Shown here piece by piece: positions 51,629 to 62,303 of a stretch of DNA of 64,000 nucleotides. Every line of letters starts with the position of its first letter. The first letter of the stretch is position 1. Source of the stretch: Tatumella citrea (lineage in GTDB: Bacteria > Pseudomonadota > Gammaproteobacteria > Enterobacterales > Enterobacteriaceae). The translations under genes and the position numbers were made by a program. The notes below the pieces were generated by a model. It was not told where the DNA came from, did not search any database, and saw nothing but the letters and a program-made list of their open reading frames with translations. The DNA is taken from positions 1,736,001 to 1,800,000 of the forward strand of contig NZ_CP015579.1 in assembly GCF_002163585.1 (NCBI RefSeq), read 5' to 3'.

Positions 51629-52671
51629 TGTCAGTGATTCGTCCGGTGAGCCATGATGACCTGCCGGGGCTGATGGCGCTTGCCGGAAAAACCGGCGGCG
51701 GTCTGACATCTCTGCCGCAGGATGAGCGTACTTTATCGGAGCGGATAGAGCGTTCACTGAAAACCTGGCGCGGGGAGTGCCCGCCAGCACATCAGGGTTA
51801 CGTTTTTGTACTGGAGCAGCCAGGCAGCCACCAAATCGCGGGTATTTGTGCGATTGAGGTTGCGGTGGGTCTGGAAGAGCCCTGGTACAATTATCGGGTG
51901 GGTTCACAGGTTCATGCTTCCCGCCAGTTAGAGGTCTATAACCATCTGGCTACGCTGTCACTAAGTAATGACCATACCGGTGCCAGTGAGCTATGCACCT
52001 TGTTCCTCGATCCCGACCGCAGAGAAAATAAAAATGGCCAGTTGCTGTCAAAATCGCGGCTGTTATTTATGGCGAATTTTCCAAAACTGTTCTCACCCCG
52101 TGTAGTTGCCGAGATGCGTGGAGTGAGCGACGAACAGGAACACTCTCCCTTCTGGGACAGTGTAGGCAGACATTTTTTCTCAATGGAATTTAGCCGTGCT
52201 GATTTTCTTAGCGGCACTGGTCACAAGGCATTTATCGCCGAGCTGATGCCAAAACATCCGCTATATGTTCATTACCTGTCACCGGAAGCCCGTGCGGTTA
52301 TCGGCCAGGTACATCCTAATACTGCACCCGCCCGGGCGATGCTGGAAGCGGAAGGTTTTCGCTATCGTAATTATGTCGATATTTTTGACGGCGGGCCGAC
52401 GCTGGAATGCGATCTTAATGAGATCCGTTCGGTCCGCGACAGCCGGTTAGTTACCACCACTCTTGATAAAGCCAATACTGACGGGCCATTGTGCCTGGTT
52501 GCAAATCAGGATTATCAGAATTTCAGGGCGATGCTGATACCGGCTGATCCAACGGCTGAGTCCGTCTCACTTACCACGGCTCAGGCCGAATATTTACAGA
52601 CAGGCGCTGGTGAACCGTTGCGTATTGTCAGCCTCAGTGCAAAGGAAAACAGTGATGACACTATTAATTAA
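51628..52671 (+). CDS. astA: Arginine N-succinyltransferase
   Basis: First step of the AST pathway: succinyl-CoA plus arginine to N2-succinylarginine. The 347 residues match the family. [11 protein letters not shown] near the N-terminus and [29 protein letters not shown] segments (kept as separate short words here) are diagnostic. The ATG overlaps the astC stop (TAATG), and AGGAGG lies upstream inside astC. It overlaps astD by 17 bp. Confidence 0.96.
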
Positions 52672-54118
52672 TGGTCAGTGGCAGGAAGGACATGGACCGC
52701 TGCTGAGCAAGAATGACCCTGTCAGCGGGCAACCTGTCTGGCAAGGAACGACTGCCCTGCAACAGGATGTGACTGCCGCTTGTCAGGCAGCCACGGCTGC
52801 GCTTCGTGACTGGTCGCGCCGCAGTTTTTCTGACCGTCTGGTACTGGTGACAGAGTTTGGCCGACAACTGACAGAAAACAAAGCTGCTCTGGCAGAAGTG
52901 ATTAGCCGTGAAACGGGAAAACCTCTGTGGGAATCACTCACCGAAGTGACCTCAATGATCAATAAGATCACTATTTCTGAGCAGTCATGGCATCAGCGTA
53001 CCGGCAACTCGCAACAAGGGGATAACAGCCTGCGTCACCGGCCTCACGGTGTTATGGCAGTTTTTGGGCCATATAATTTTCCCGGACATTTGCCGAACGG
53101 GCATATTGTCCCTGCGCTGCTGGCCGGAAATACCGTGGTATTTAAACCCAGCGAACTCACCCCGGCGACAGCACAGCTGACCACAGAGTTGTGGCAGAAA
53201 GCGGGCCTGCCTGCCGGGGTCATTAACCTGCTACAGGGAGGAAAGGAGACTGGTCAGGCATTACTGGCAGATCCTTTACTGGCAGGGGTGTTATTTACCG
53301 GCAGTGCAGCCACGGGCTACCACATTCATCGCCAGTTTGCCGGTCGTCCGGAAGTGATGCTGGCACTGGAAATGGGTGGTAACAATGCATTGATTGTTGA
53401 CGATCAAGAACAAACGGACGCGGCCGTAAATCTGACCATCCAGTCGGCCTTTATTAGTGCGGGGCAGCGTTGTACCTGTGCACGCCGTTTACTGGTCAGA
53501 CGCGGAGAAGCCGGTGACAGATTCCTGGAACGGCTGGCCGAAGTGGCGGGGAAAATTGTCCCTGCGCCGTGGGATGCTACTCCGGCGCCATTTATGGGGG
53601 GAGTGATTTCTCCGCATGCTGCTGAGCTTATCTGGCAGCACTGGAACAAATTAACCGCGGAGGGAGCGAAAGTACTGCTGGAAATGCGCTGGCCGGACAA
53701 GTCATCTGCGCTGCTTACTCCCGGAATTATTGATATTACAGATCTGCCACCTCAGCCTGACGAGGAAGTCTTTGGCCCATTGCTGAACGTGATTCGTTAT
53801 GACGATTTTGATCAGGCGATTGTTATGGCAAATCAGACCCGTTACGGCCTGTCCTGCGGGTTGATCTCCCGTGATCGTCAGAAATTCGATCAACTACTGA
53901 ATGAAGCTCATGCAGGAATCGTTAACTGGAATAAACCCCTGACCGGGGCGGCCAGTAACGCGCCGTTTGGTGGCGTGGGTGCTTCCGGAAACCACCGCCC
54001 GGGCGCCTGGTATGCAGCTGACTATTGCGCCTGGCCTATGGCCTCGATGGAAAGCGAGCAACTGGTTCTGCCGGAACAACTCTCTCCCGGCCTTGATTTC
54101 TCCACGTCAGATGAATGA
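52655..54118 (+). CDS. astD: Succinylglutamate semialdehyde dehydrogenase
   Basis: Fourth step of the AST pathway: NAD-dependent oxidation to succinylglutamate. The 487-residue aldehyde dehydrogenase has general-base Glu239 in LEMGGNN and nucleophile Cys273 in [11 protein letters not shown], plus [15 protein letters not shown] near residue 140. AAGGAAAA before the ATG at 52655 supports this start over an upstream frame extension. The gene begins inside the end of astA. Confidence 0.96.
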   Translation: MTLLINGQWQEGHGPLLSKNDPVSGQPVWQGTTALQQDVTAACQAATAALRDWSRRSFSDRLVLVTEFGRQLTENKAALAEVISRETGKPLWESLTEVTSMINKITISEQSWHQRTGNSQQGDNSLRHRPHGVMAVFGPYNFPGHLPNGHIVPALLAGNTVVFKPSELTPATAQLTTELWQKAGLPAGVINLLQGGKETGQALLADPLLAGVLFTGSAATGYHIHRQFAGRPEVMLALEMGGNNALIVDDQEQTDAAVNLTIQSAFISAGQRCTCARRLLVRRGEAGDRFLERLAEVAGKIVPAPWDATPAPFMGGVISPHAAELIWQHWNKLTAEGAKVLLEMRWPDKSSALLTPGIIDITDLPPQPDEEVFGPLLNVIRYDDFDQAIVMANQTRYGLSCGLISRDRQKFDQLLNEAHAGIVNWNKPLTGAASNAPFGGVGASGNHRPGAWYAADYCAWPMASMESEQLVLPEQLSPGLDFSTSDE

Positions 54119-54131
54119 GACCTGTATCAGT

Positions 54132-55466
54132 ATGGATATTCAGAAAGCAGAAGCGAATTTTGATGGTCTGGTTGGCCTGACTCACCATTACGCCGGGCTC
54201 TCGTTTGGTAATGAAGCCTCGGCACGCAATCAGTTTCAGCCCTCGAACCCGCTTAAAGCGGTGAAACAGGGGCTGGCAAAAATGAAAGCGCTGGCGGACC
54301 AGGGATTTGTTCAGGGAGTGATCCCGCCACTTTCCCGGCCGAATGTCGGATTATTGCGGCAACTCGGTTTTTCCGGTAACGACCAACAGGTACTACAAAA
54401 AGCATTACAACAGGCGCCGGATTTACTGTCTGCTGCCTGCTCGGCGTCGTCAATGTGGGTGGCAAACTCTTCCACTGTCAGCCCTTCAACAGATACGGCG
54501 GACGGAAAGGTACATTTCACGGTTGCCAATCTGAACAATAAACTGCACCGGATGAGCGAAGCCGACGGAACCACCCGGCTGCTGCGGGCAATTTTCTCTG
54601 ACCCTCAGCACTTTACCGTTCATGAGGCGTTACCGCAGATTGCCTGTTTCGGTGATGAAGGTGCGGCGAACCATAACCGGTTGTGTGCCAGGGACGGTAC
54701 TTCACCACTGGAACTGTTTGTTTACGGCCGTGATGAGCGTTATCCGGGACAGGGACCGGTTCGTTATCCGGCCAGACAGACATTACAGGCCAGCCAGGCA
54801 GTGGCCCGTCTGCATCAGTTGGAGGAGGACAGAACACTGTTTGTGCAACAGACCCCGGCTGTGATCGACCAGGGAGTGTTTCATAATGATGTGATAGCGG
54901 TCAGTCATCGTCAGGTGCTGTTTTGTCATGAACTGGCATTTGTTGACCAGCAACAGTTGTTCGGGAAAATTCGTGAACGATTAGCGGATTTTGTTCCGGT
55001 GGTGGTTCCGGATAATCGTGTCTCTGTAAGTGATGCAGTAAATACCTACCTGTTTAACAGCCAGTTACTGAGCCGCAGCGATGGCAGCATGACACTGATT
55101 TTACCTCAGGAAACAGAGCAGCATCCGGAAGTCTGGCGTTATCTGCAGCAGGTTCTGGCCGAAGATAACCCGATAGCAGAGTTGCAGGTATTTGACCTGC
55201 GGGAAAGTATGCGCAACGGTGGTGGTCCTGCCTGCCTGCGTTTAAGAGTGGCGCTTAATGCGCAGGAGTTGCAGGCGGTTAACCCTGCGGTACTGATGAA
55301 CGACCAGCTGTTTACACGGCTAAACCAGTGGGCCGAAAAGTATTATCGTGATCGGCTGACGGTGGAAGATCTGGCGGATCCTCAGCTACTGAGCGAAAAT
55401 AACCATGCACTGGATGATTTAACGAAACTGTTAAATCTTGGCAGTGTCTATGAGTTTCAGCGCTAA
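54132..55466 (+). CDS. astB: N-succinylarginine dihydrolase
   Basis: Second step of the AST pathway: hydrolysis of succinylarginine to succinylornithine, two ammonia and CO2. The 444 residues are close to E. coli's 447. Cys368 in [12 protein letters not shown] is the nucleophile of this amidinotransferase-fold enzyme; [19 protein letters not shown] opens the protein. Starts at 54132 or 54111 are possible; the first gives the family length. It begins 13 bp after the astD stop. Confidence 0.96.
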   Translation: MDIQKAEANFDGLVGLTHHYAGLSFGNEASARNQFQPSNPLKAVKQGLAKMKALADQGFVQGVIPPLSRPNVGLLRQLGFSGNDQQVLQKALQQAPDLLSAACSASSMWVANSSTVSPSTDTADGKVHFTVANLNNKLHRMSEADGTTRLLRAIFSDPQHFTVHEALPQIACFGDEGAANHNRLCARDGTSPLELFVYGRDERYPGQGPVRYPARQTLQASQAVARLHQLEEDRTLFVQQTPAVIDQGVFHNDVIAVSHRQVLFCHELAFVDQQQLFGKIRERLADFVPVVVPDNRVSVSDAVNTYLFNSQLLSRSDGSMTLILPQETEQHPEVWRYLQQVLAEDNPIAELQVFDLRESMRNGGGPACLRLRVALNAQELQAVNPAVLMNDQLFTRLNQWAEKYYRDRLTVEDLADPQLLSENNHALDDLTKLLNLGSVYEFQR

Positions 55467-55493
55467 GTCTCTTGGAATGGAAACAGCCAAATT

Positions 55494-56474
55494 ATGAATG
55501 ATTATCTGCAACATGTTTTGTCCGGCCAGTCGTCGGATTTATCAGAGGGTAAAAACAAGTTTCTCAGCTGGCGCGAAACCGGCGAGGGTATTCTGGAACT
55601 GACGCCGTCCGGCCCTGTTGCAGGTAATTCATTAGTTATTTCGGCAGGGATTCATGGTAACGAAACCGCCCCGGTAGAAATTATTAATCCGATTGTCAGC
55701 CAGCTACTGGCAGGAGAACGCCCGCTGACCAGCCGGTTACTGATAATTTATGGTAATCCTGCAGCTCTGCGGGCGGGCAGTCGTTTCACCGACTATGATC
55801 TTAACCGGTTGTTTTCCAGTGGCTGGAAGACCATAGCGCCTTGCTACGAGTCACGGCGTGCCAGTGAGTTAGAACAGGCTGTGCAACGTTTTATGGACGG
55901 GGCCACAGAGAGCGGCATTTGCTGGCATCTTGATTTGCATACAGCAATTCGTGGATCGTTGTATCAGAAATTTGGAATGCTGCCGGTCAGCCCGCGTCCC
56001 TGGAGTGAACCATTTATTGACTGGCTGAATCGTGCCGGTGCCGGGGCTCTGGTTTTTCACCGTTCACCTGGCGGTACATTTACGCATTTCAGCTGCAATA
56101 CGCTGCAGGCAGAAAGCTGCACGCTGGAGCTCGGCAAGGCACTGCCATTTGGTCGTAATAGCTTGTCGGACTTCACCAGCACGCAACAGGCGCTGTTGGC
56201 ATTGATTTGCGGTGATACCGCACTGCCAGATGCACCGGCGGTGCCGGCTAAACATTTCCGGGTTGCGCAACAAATCACACGGCTTAGTGATGAGTTCCGG
56301 TTGCATATGGCTGACAGTACTCTGAACTTCACTGAGTTTGCTGCCGGAACCCTACTGGCAGAAGACGGTGAACAACAATACCTGGTGGAAAACCCCGGTG
56401 GAGAAAGGGTGTTGTTCCCTAATCCGCGGGTGGCCCACGGCCTGCGTGCGGGGCTGATGCTGGTCGAACAGTAA
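55494..56474 (+). CDS. astE: Succinylglutamate desuccinylase
   Basis: Final step of the AST pathway: Zn-dependent hydrolysis to glutamate and succinate. The 326-residue M14-like enzyme has HGNE (His54, Glu57) as zinc ligands and a third His in DLHTAIRG near residue 147. CTLELGKALPFG carries the likely catalytic Glu. It follows astB by 27 bp and ends the operon. Confidence 0.96.
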   Translation: MNDYLQHVLSGQSSDLSEGKNKFLSWRETGEGILELTPSGPVAGNSLVISAGIHGNETAPVEIINPIVSQLLAGERPLTSRLLIIYGNPAALRAGSRFTDYDLNRLFSSGWKTIAPCYESRRASELEQAVQRFMDGATESGICWHLDLHTAIRGSLYQKFGMLPVSPRPWSEPFIDWLNRAGAGALVFHRSPGGTFTHFSCNTLQAESCTLELGKALPFGRNSLSDFTSTQQALLALICGDTALPDAPAVPAKHFRVAQQITRLSDEFRLHMADSTLNFTEFAAGTLLAEDGEQQYLVENPGGERVLFPNPRVAHGLRAGLMLVEQ

Positions 56475-56489
56475 TAAGCGTATTATCAT

Positions 56490-56517
56490 GACGTTCCTGC
56501 TGCCAGGCCGGAACGTC
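56490..56517 (+). terminator. Hairpin after astE
   Basis: GACGTTCC pairs with GGAACGTC around a 12-nt loop, 15 bp after the astE stop. It lacks a strong U-run, so it is a candidate terminator. Confidence 0.5.
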
Positions 56518-56728
56518 GTCTTCACATTGCGTACATTATCTGACTACAGGTAACCGCTCTTATCACCTCAGTGTGACTTCATCCATGATTTCTCCATGAT
56601 CGCTGTGATTTTAGCTTTTTCGTTTTCAGTCATTTACGCAGTTACTGAGTAATTGACGTTGTTGCGGGTAGACTTTATCTCAACGGCGACAGTGTCGTCA
56701 GACAATTAAAAACAGTAAGGATAAAGAT

Positions 56729-57220
56729 ATGCGTAAACTCACTTCACTGATTCTGGCTTCATCTCTGGCTTTCGGAGCCGCGTCTGTTGTTCATGCCGAA
56801 GCCGACAATTTAACACCACTACCGGCAGCCGCGGAGCAACACAAACATCCTCATCATGAAAAAGGCCACCACGGGCCAATGATGTTTAAAGGTCTGAACC
56901 TGACAGAGGCTCAGAAACAGCAGATTCGTGAAATTATGAAAGCCAGCCATGATCAGATGCATCGTCCGACCGTTGAACAACGCCGTGCTGCACATGCGAT
57001 TATTGCATCAGACAGCTTTGACCGTAGTAAAGCCGAAGCTGAAGCAGCTCAGATGACCGCAAATGCGAAAGACAGAGCGCTGCAGAGACTGGAAACGGAA
57101 AACAAACTGTATAACGTGTTGACTGCCGATCAGAAAAAGCAATATAACGCCAATTTTGAGAAGCATCTGACAGACAAACCAGGTAAGGGCGAGCATCATC
57201 AGCCTCGTAACGCTGACTAA
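56729..57220 (+). CDS. spy: Periplasmic chaperone Spy
   Basis: ATP-independent chaperone that binds unfolded proteins in the periplasm. The 163-residue precursor has a signal peptide ending near VHA-EA (residue 24), a His-rich stretch (HKHPHHEKGHHG, about residues 39-50) and the two LTxxQ-type motifs, LTEAQKQQIREIM and LTADQKKQYN. The middle is strongly helical. In E. coli it is induced by Cpx and Bae; I could not find a convincing CpxR box here. Confidence 0.92.
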   Translation: MRKLTSLILASSLAFGAASVVHAEADNLTPLPAAAEQHKHPHHEKGHHGPMMFKGLNLTEAQKQQIREIMKASHDQMHRPTVEQRRAAHAIIASDSFDRSKAEAEAAQMTANAKDRALQRLETENKLYNVLTADQKKQYNANFEKHLTDKPGKGEHHQPRNAD

Positions 57221-57248
57221 GTTTTAATTCTGCGTTAAACCTATTGAG

Positions 57249-57301
57249 ACCGCCGTTGCGGCTGACGAGTGATAGTACCCGTCAGCCGCTCCGGCGGTTT
57301 T
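57249..57301. terminator. Long hairpin terminator between spy and nadE
   Basis: ACCGCCG-TT-GCGGCTGACG pairs with CGTCAGCCGC-TC-CGGCGGT (stem of 17 pairs with a 2-nt internal loop), followed by TTTTA on the plus strand. It probably stops spy and may also serve convergent nadE. Confidence 0.85.
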
Positions 57302-57333
57302 ACCTTACAGGCATTTTGTCGCCGCTATTTCGG

Positions 57334-58164
57334 TCAGGCCTTTTTCCAGAAATCATCAAAAACAGTGATAGGTGGCTGACGTTTATGTTCCGTCTTCAGG
57401 TACCATCCTTCGATAATCTTAGCGGCTGCCGGGTCGATACTCTGACCTTCAAGATAATCATCAATCTGCTGGTAGGTGACGCCCAGTGCAACTTCATCCT
57501 GTAATCCCGGACGGCCATCTTCCAGATCGGCGGTAGGGTGTTTCAGATACAGATGTTCCGGACAGCCCATAGCCTTGAGTAATTGTTTACCCTGACGTTT
57601 ATTCAGACGGAAAATGGGATTGATATCCGTACCACCATCCCCGTATTTGGTAAAGAATCCGGTGACGGCCTCAGCAGCGTGATCGGTTCCCACCACAACT
57701 CCGGCTGTCATGCCGGCAATGCTGTATTGGGTTTTCATTCGTTCGCGGGCTTTATCATTACCCCGCACAAAATCAGACAACACAATACCGGCATCTTTTA
57801 ACGCCGCTTCGCTGGCTAATACCGCCTGACGAATATTCACTGTCAGAGACCGGTCGGGTTGAATGAACGCCAGTGCATCCTGACAATCCTGTTCATCAGC
57901 CTGATTACCGTAGGGCAGGCGCACAGCGATAAAACAGTAATGGTTATTACCTGTCTCTGCGCGCAATTCAGAAATTGCAGTCTGGCAGAGTTTACCTGTC
58001 AGTGTTGAGTCCTGCCCGCCGCTAATGCCTAACACCAGACTTTTTAGTCCCGGATAGGTTTTCATATAGGCTTTGAGGAAATCTACACTGGTGCGGATTT
58101 CCTGCTGAACATCAATCACCGGTTTGACACCCAGTGCCCGGATAATTTCCTGTTGTAATGCCAT
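57334..58164 (-). CDS. nadE: NH3-dependent NAD+ synthetase
   Basis: Last step of NAD synthesis: amidation of deamido-NAD with ammonia and ATP. The 276 residues match E. coli. The PP-loop SGGQDS (48-53) and [11 protein letters not shown] are conserved, and the C-terminal [14 protein letters not shown] completes the fold. It stands next to spy and a Bcr-type exporter. Confidence 0.97.
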   Translation of the reverse strand: MALQQEIIRALGVKPVIDVQQEIRTSVDFLKAYMKTYPGLKSLVLGISGGQDSTLTGKLCQTAISELRAETGNNHYCFIAVRLPYGNQADEQDCQDALAFIQPDRSLTVNIRQAVLASEAALKDAGIVLSDFVRGNDKARERMKTQYSIAGMTAGVVVGTDHAAEAVTGFFTKYGDGGTDINPIFRLNKRQGKQLLKAMGCPEHLYLKHPTADLEDGRPGLQDEVALGVTYQQIDDYLEGQSIDPAAAKIIEGWYLKTEHKRQPPITVFDDFWKKA

Positions 58165-58267
58165 ACAAGTTTCCTCAGCTCAAAAGCGGCCTTTCAGACC
58201 GCCGTGTCACAACATCAAAAATTCAGATAAGTTTACTCTGCCAGGCTGGCCGACGCAGCAACGGCAA

Positions 58268-59464
58268 TTATTTTGTCTGCGGTACAGGTCTCTTAGCCAC
58301 AAAGATAAACATCAGTATGGCCAGCACAAAACAACCAAAGATAGTGGCGGTCATACTAAACACCGATGTTCCGCCAATACCGGTTACCGGAACACTTAGC
58401 GATCCTAAGGTAAACATAGTTACACCAATCACGGCAGAAGCACTCCCGGCCCGTTTCCCCTGGCTTTGCATGGCCAGCGATGATGCAGTGGTAGAGATAA
58501 CTGCGTTACTGGCAATACTAAAGAACAGGGCCAGCAGGACAATCGCTAAAGGCGCGTGGCTAAGCCCGGCAATAAACAGGCACAGAGATGCCACAAAAGC
58601 CAGTATCAGACCACCTTTCAGAACGGAGTATTCCCCAAAATGGCGGCTTAGCCGGGCACTGGTTTGTGATGCAATAATCAGTCCAAGACCATTAAGCGCA
58701 AAACACAGGCTGAATGTTTGTGGAGTCATTCCGTAGAGCTGTTGCAGAACAAAAGGTGAGGACCCGATATAGGCAAACATACCCGCCATCATAAAGCCCT
58801 GGGTAAGACAGAAACCCATAAATGACCGATGGGTAATGACCTGACCTAACGCCGCCCAGGCTGAGAGTATAGACCCCTGGCTGCGGCGCTCGTGGGCCAG
58901 AGATTCATGAATTCGTAACCGGGAAAGAATGAACAGCAGTACCGAAACACCTGCCAGCACCATAAAAATACCTCTCCAGTTCATGATGCTCATCAGTGAG
59001 CCACCAATTACCGGCGCTGCGATTGGCGCTACACCATTCACCAGCATCAGCAGTGCAAAGAATTTTGTCAGTTCATGTCCCTGATACATGTCACGGGCAA
59101 TGGCGCGCGATAACACGGCACCACCAGCACCTCCCAGCCCCTGCAGCAGCCTTGCCACCAGTAACTGATCGATATTCTGTGCCAGTGAGCAGCCAATGGA
59201 AGCCAGAAAAAGTACCAGCAGTGACAGGGCAAGCGGACCGGTACGTCCATATTTATCGCTCATCGGACCGAACAGTAATTGTCCGAGGCCGAGCCCGAGC
59301 AGACCGGCAGTGAGGCTTAGCTGAGCGATAGCGGTGCTGATATGTAAGGATCCTGCGAGCTGTGGTAAAGCCGGAAGATACAAATCAATGCACAGTGGAC
59401 CCAGACCAGCCATCAGGCCGAGGGTAATAGCAAATGCGATGCGATGGGGGGGAGCTTTGGACAT
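58268..59464 (-). CDS. Bcr/CflA-family MFS drug efflux protein
   Basis: A 398-residue 12-helix exporter. LCIDLYLPALPQLA in helix 1, LLFGPMSDKYGRTGPL (motif A), and RLLQGLGGAGGAVLSRAIARD (as separate short words) are hallmarks of the Bcr/CflA/CmlA family. These pump sulfonamides, bicyclomycin, chloramphenicol or dipeptides; substrate unknown. It sits 103 bp upstream of nadE on the same strand, with no regulator beside it. Confidence 0.9.
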   Translation of the reverse strand: MSKAPPHRIAFAITLGLMAGLGPLCIDLYLPALPQLAGSLHISTAIAQLSLTAGLLGLGLGQLLFGPMSDKYGRTGPLALSLLVLFLASIGCSLAQNIDQLLVARLLQGLGGAGGAVLSRAIARDMYQGHELTKFFALLMLVNGVAPIAAPVIGGSLMSIMNWRGIFMVLAGVSVLLFILSRLRIHESLAHERRSQGSILSAWAALGQVITHRSFMGFCLTQGFMMAGMFAYIGSSPFVLQQLYGMTPQTFSLCFALNGLGLIIASQTSARLSRHFGEYSVLKGGLILAFVASLCLFIAGLSHAPLAIVLLALFFSIASNAVISTTASSLAMQSQGKRAGSASAVIGVTMFTLGSLSVPVTGIGGTSVFSMTATIFGCFVLAILMFIFVAKRPVPQTK

Positions 59465-59715
59465 TTTTCCTCTGAAAGTAAACCCGCTAATAATAACGTG
59501 AGAAAGTTATAAGGTTGAAAACTAATATGTTTATTCTTTTTTGTAGCACCGGAGCCTTCACCACCGGGCTTTACAGGCTGTGAGAATATCGGTTTATAAA
59601 TCATCCGTCCATTCTAACCATTTGTTTTATCATGATTAGCGGCTACACTTAAAGGATATCCACTGAAGATTACAGAGGATATTTCTTGTGTATTACAATT
59701 ACAGTGAGGTAAATA

Positions 59716-60054
59716 ATGCATAAAATCACCGGATTTCTGGCTGCCGGTCTGGCTCTGGCGGTGCTTTCTGGCTGTACTACCTATCACCAGGCAGAAAGTT
59801 ATGTCACCCAGCCTGTCGTAAAAGATGTAAAAAAAGGCATGACCCGTGAACAGGTTCGTCAGATAGGCGGCCGTCCGGCGTCTCAGATCACGATGATCCA
59901 TGCCCGTGGTACCTGTGATACCTACATTATTGGTGAAAGTAACGGCAAGCCACTGACTTATTTTGTCAGCTTTAATGATACCGGACACGTTATGAACTAC
60001 GGTTTCCAGAGCTGCGCCGAATATGATACAGACCCACAGGCCCCTCAGAGCTGA
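59716..60054 (+). CDS. osmE: Osmotically inducible lipoprotein OsmE
   Basis: A 112-residue outer-membrane lipoprotein with lipobox LSGC (Cys20) and a SmpA/OmlA (BamE-like) domain, with [18 protein letters not shown] as its signature helix. In E. coli, osmE is induced by high osmolarity and entry into stationary phase. The location near nadE is conserved. An intrinsic terminator follows. Confidence 0.94.
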   Translation: MHKITGFLAAGLALAVLSGCTTYHQAESYVTQPVVKDVKKGMTREQVRQIGGRPASQITMIHARGTCDTYIIGESNGKPLTYFVSFNDTGHVMNYGFQSCAEYDTDPQAPQS

Positions 60055-60078
60055 TTATCTGTAACAAATGCGCGTAAC

Positions 60079-60104
60079 AAAAAGGCCAGCATTGCTGGCC
60101 TTTT
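60079..60104. terminator. Bidirectional terminator between osmE and the Gly-rich gene
   Basis: AAAAAGGCCAGC-ATT-GCTGGCCTTTT is a perfect stem with A/T tracts on both sides, 25 bp after the osmE stop and directly before the stop of the convergent gene. Confidence 0.9.
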
Positions 60105-60109
60105 CTGTT

Positions 60110-60505
60110 TTACAGTCCGGCAGGGCGCGGAACCTCAATGTATTCGCCATTAATATCGCGCTGATAGTAATGACCGGCCTGCACATAATAACGTTTGCCG
60201 CCGTAATCCAGTACCCGGGTACTTTGTGGTGAGCTCTGTGGAGGCGGATTCACTGCCACATATTCGTTCCCCTGACGCTGGTAGTACTGCCCGTTCAGCA
60301 GGTAATAGGTGAGGCCACCAATCAGAACACCCGTGGCAAGGTCAGGCAGGAAACTACCGCGACCACCCCATCCCGGGCCACCACCACCCCAACCCGGACC
60401 ACCGCCACCCCAGCCCGGACCACCGCCACCCCAGCCCGGATGGGCCATGGCAACACCGGGAAGAACCAGGCTTAATGCCAGCAAAGGCGCGATAACTTTT
60501 TTCAT
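60110..60505 (-). CDS. Gly-rich repeat exported protein of unknown function
   Basis: A 131-residue secreted protein. The signal peptide ends at VAMA-HP (residue 21). Residues 23-50 are four copies of PGWGGGG (the last PGWGGRG). A short hydrophobic segment (TGVLIGGLTYYLLNG) and a Tyr-rich C-terminal part with two related GxxYxxxxGxYYQR-like repeats follow. It resembles small periplasmic or outer-membrane-associated RcnB/DUF6515-like proteins, but I cannot name a family. It is a single gene. Confidence 0.8.
   Translation of the reverse strand: MKKVIAPLLALSLVLPGVAMAHPGWGGGGPGWGGGGPGWGGGGPGWGGRGSFLPDLATGVLIGGLTYYLLNGQYYQRQGNEYVAVNPPPQSSPQSTRVLDYGGKRYYVQAGHYYQRDINGEYIEVPRPAGL
60356..60439 (-). 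repeat. Four 21-bp tandem repeats inside the Gly-rich gene
   Basis: Four in-frame 21-bp units encode PGWGGGG. Units two and three from the left share GGACCACCGCCACCCC-type words exactly, so the copy number may vary by slippage. Confidence 0.85.
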
Positions 60506-60731
60506 CTTTCATCTCCAACTATTGCATGGTGAAGTTATAGCGTTGCCGTGTAAAAACTCAAGTGCCGGGGCTCTGAATTTTCCTCCAATTACACTACTTA
60601 ACGCTTTCTTAACGGCCCGTCACGCTCTGTTAAAGCTGAACTTATAACTGCTGGTTTAAACAGCGATGAATAACGCCTGTACTTGCTTTCGGCAGGCTGG
60701 AGACTGGTCAGTCAGAGACGCCAGACTACGG

Positions 60732-61316
60732 TTACTGCAAGGACAGACTGATTTGTTTTTGCCATGATACGGCCGTCGTATAGAGTTGCCTGCCGGTAGT
60801 ATTGATAAACTGTTTAGTCAGCTGACCTGGTAAGCAAACTGCGCACATTACCAGTGATATGCAGAATAGCCGTTCCAGTTGGTTATTTTTTTGAGAGTAG
60901 AGCAGCGGCAGGCAGAAGCGCCAGCGACAAGGCCATAGCAAGGGCACACCGGCTGGCGTCAGCATATCGGCCACAATATGACTCAGGTAGCCGAGAATCA
61001 TCCCTTGCATCACATCGGCCGGTAGCCACAATACTTCCGGAAATTTAATCCGCAGCAGCCAGATGCCACCAACAATCGCAATCAGGCTATGGGTAAATCC
61101 CCGATGGCCAAATGCTCTGGCAATCGGTTTAGAAATCCAGCGTAATCGTTGGCCGAGCAAAGAACCCGGGTGATCGATATCCGGCAGCAGACAGGTCAGT
61201 AATGTGGCCGGAATCAGATGCCACCAGTCAGCCGCAGCGATCACCGGAGTTAATGCGCTACGTTTGGCGATGATTGCGCTGGCAAACGCGAAAAGGATGT
61301 GGCCTTCGGCCGTCAT
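60732..61316 (-). CDS. ydjM: YdjM inner-membrane metal-dependent hydrolase-like protein
   Basis: A 194-residue membrane protein of the YbcI/YdjM (DUF457) family. It shares LTCLLPDIDHP, GHRGFTHSL and GYLSHIVADMLTPAGVPLLWP words with E. coli YdjM; the His and Asp residues form a putative metal site. GCAGG precedes the ATG at 61316. A LexA box lies 25 bp upstream, so the gene should be SOS-induced, as in E. coli. Confidence 0.93.
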   Translation of the reverse strand: MTAEGHILFAFASAIIAKRSALTPVIAAADWWHLIPATLLTCLLPDIDHPGSLLGQRLRWISKPIARAFGHRGFTHSLIAIVGGIWLLRIKFPEVLWLPADVMQGMILGYLSHIVADMLTPAGVPLLWPCRWRFCLPLLYSQKNNQLERLFCISLVMCAVCLPGQLTKQFINTTGRQLYTTAVSWQKQISLSLQ

Positions 61317-61340
61317 GATATACCTGCAACTACCCATAAA

Positions 61341-61356
61341 CTGTCAATGCATACAG
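61341..61356. promoter_or_regulatory. LexA box upstream of ydjM
   Basis: CTGTCAATGCATACAG fits CTGT-N8-ACAG exactly. It lies 25 bp upstream of the ydjM ATG. E. coli ydjM is a known LexA target. Confidence 0.78.
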
Positions 61357-61457
61357 TATAGGTATTTATACAGTTAAAGTATATGTGACGCTGTAACAAT
61401 TATTATCGCAGACAGGCAGAGGAATGCAGCGGGAAGAGCTATCTTCCCGCCCGGGGA

Positions 61458-62138
61458 TTATGGCTGAGTCGGAACTCCAAGTAAGGCAGGGGTCAAATTG
61501 TTAAGCGAATCGAGACGAGCTGTAGCCAGGCTCCATACCGGCAGTGCAGCTTCACTGGCGGCAGGCACTACCAGTACCCGCATTCTGGCCGCTTTAGCAG
61601 CGACCATCCCATTCAGAGAATCCTCCAGTGCGACACAGTGCAACGGGTTGACGTTGAGTTCGCTGGCGGCATTTAGGTAAACCTGAGGATGAGGTTTGCT
61701 GTAAGGTAAGTCTTCAGCAGATACCACCACGTTGAAAAAGTGACGGATTGAGAACAACTCCAGCACCATTTCAATCAGAGATAAGGGCGAAGCGGACGCC
61801 AGACCTATTTTCAGGCCCAGGGAATGGCAAAGCGTAAGCGCTTCACGAACTCCCGGCATCAGTGGCTTTTGCTGTTCGATAAGCTCTGCAACCCGTGCAA
61901 AAATTTGATCCGCGACCTGTTGCTCCGAAAGATGGGTCACCTGGCAGGCTTCGAACCACATGCTGACAACCTGATCGATACGAAGTCCGGTGGTTTCAGG
62001 AAAACTGTCCCGCAGGCTGATATCCAGTCCGGCGGTAGAAAAAATCTCTAATTCAGCTTGCTGCCAGAACGGCTCGGTATCAATCAGCAGTCCGTCCATA
62101 TCAAATATTGCTGCTTTTACCGGGCGTTGATAAGCCAT
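61458..62138 (-). CDS. hxpB: HAD-type hexitol/2-deoxyglucose-6-phosphate phosphatase
   Basis: A 226-residue HAD phosphatase (E. coli YniC/HxpB). Nucleophile Asp13 and acid/base Asp15 lie in FDMDGLLIDTEP, motif II SASP follows near residue 115, and motif III/IV ALEDSLNGMVAAKAA near residue 176. The enzyme dephosphorylates sugar phosphates such as 2-deoxyglucose 6-phosphate. GGAGGATAT precedes the ATG. It is divergent from yniB. Confidence 0.94.
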   Translation of the reverse strand: MAYQRPVKAAIFDMDGLLIDTEPFWQQAELEIFSTAGLDISLRDSFPETTGLRIDQVVSMWFEACQVTHLSEQQVADQIFARVAELIEQQKPLMPGVREALTLCHSLGLKIGLASASPLSLIEMVLELFSIRHFFNVVVSAEDLPYSKPHPQVYLNAASELNVNPLHCVALEDSLNGMVAAKAARMRVLVVPAASEAALPVWSLATARLDSLNNLTPALLGVPTQP

Positions 62139-62303
62139 ATATCCTCCATTAGATTAAATCAGCACGTGAGGCCGCGACACCCTATTATAAGTGTCCGGGT
62201 TGAGGAAAAATTCGTCAGCGACAGCTATTGTAACAGGATAAAACAGGAAAAATAGTCAAGGCACAGGTAGACTTGTACCATAAAACCCGCTTCAGGAGAG
62301 AGC

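Noticed and set aside
56520..56728. CpxR box upstream of spy
   Set aside because: GTAAC-N3-GTAAA is seen on the minus strand near 56630, but the spacing does not match the GTAAA-N5-GTAAA consensus.
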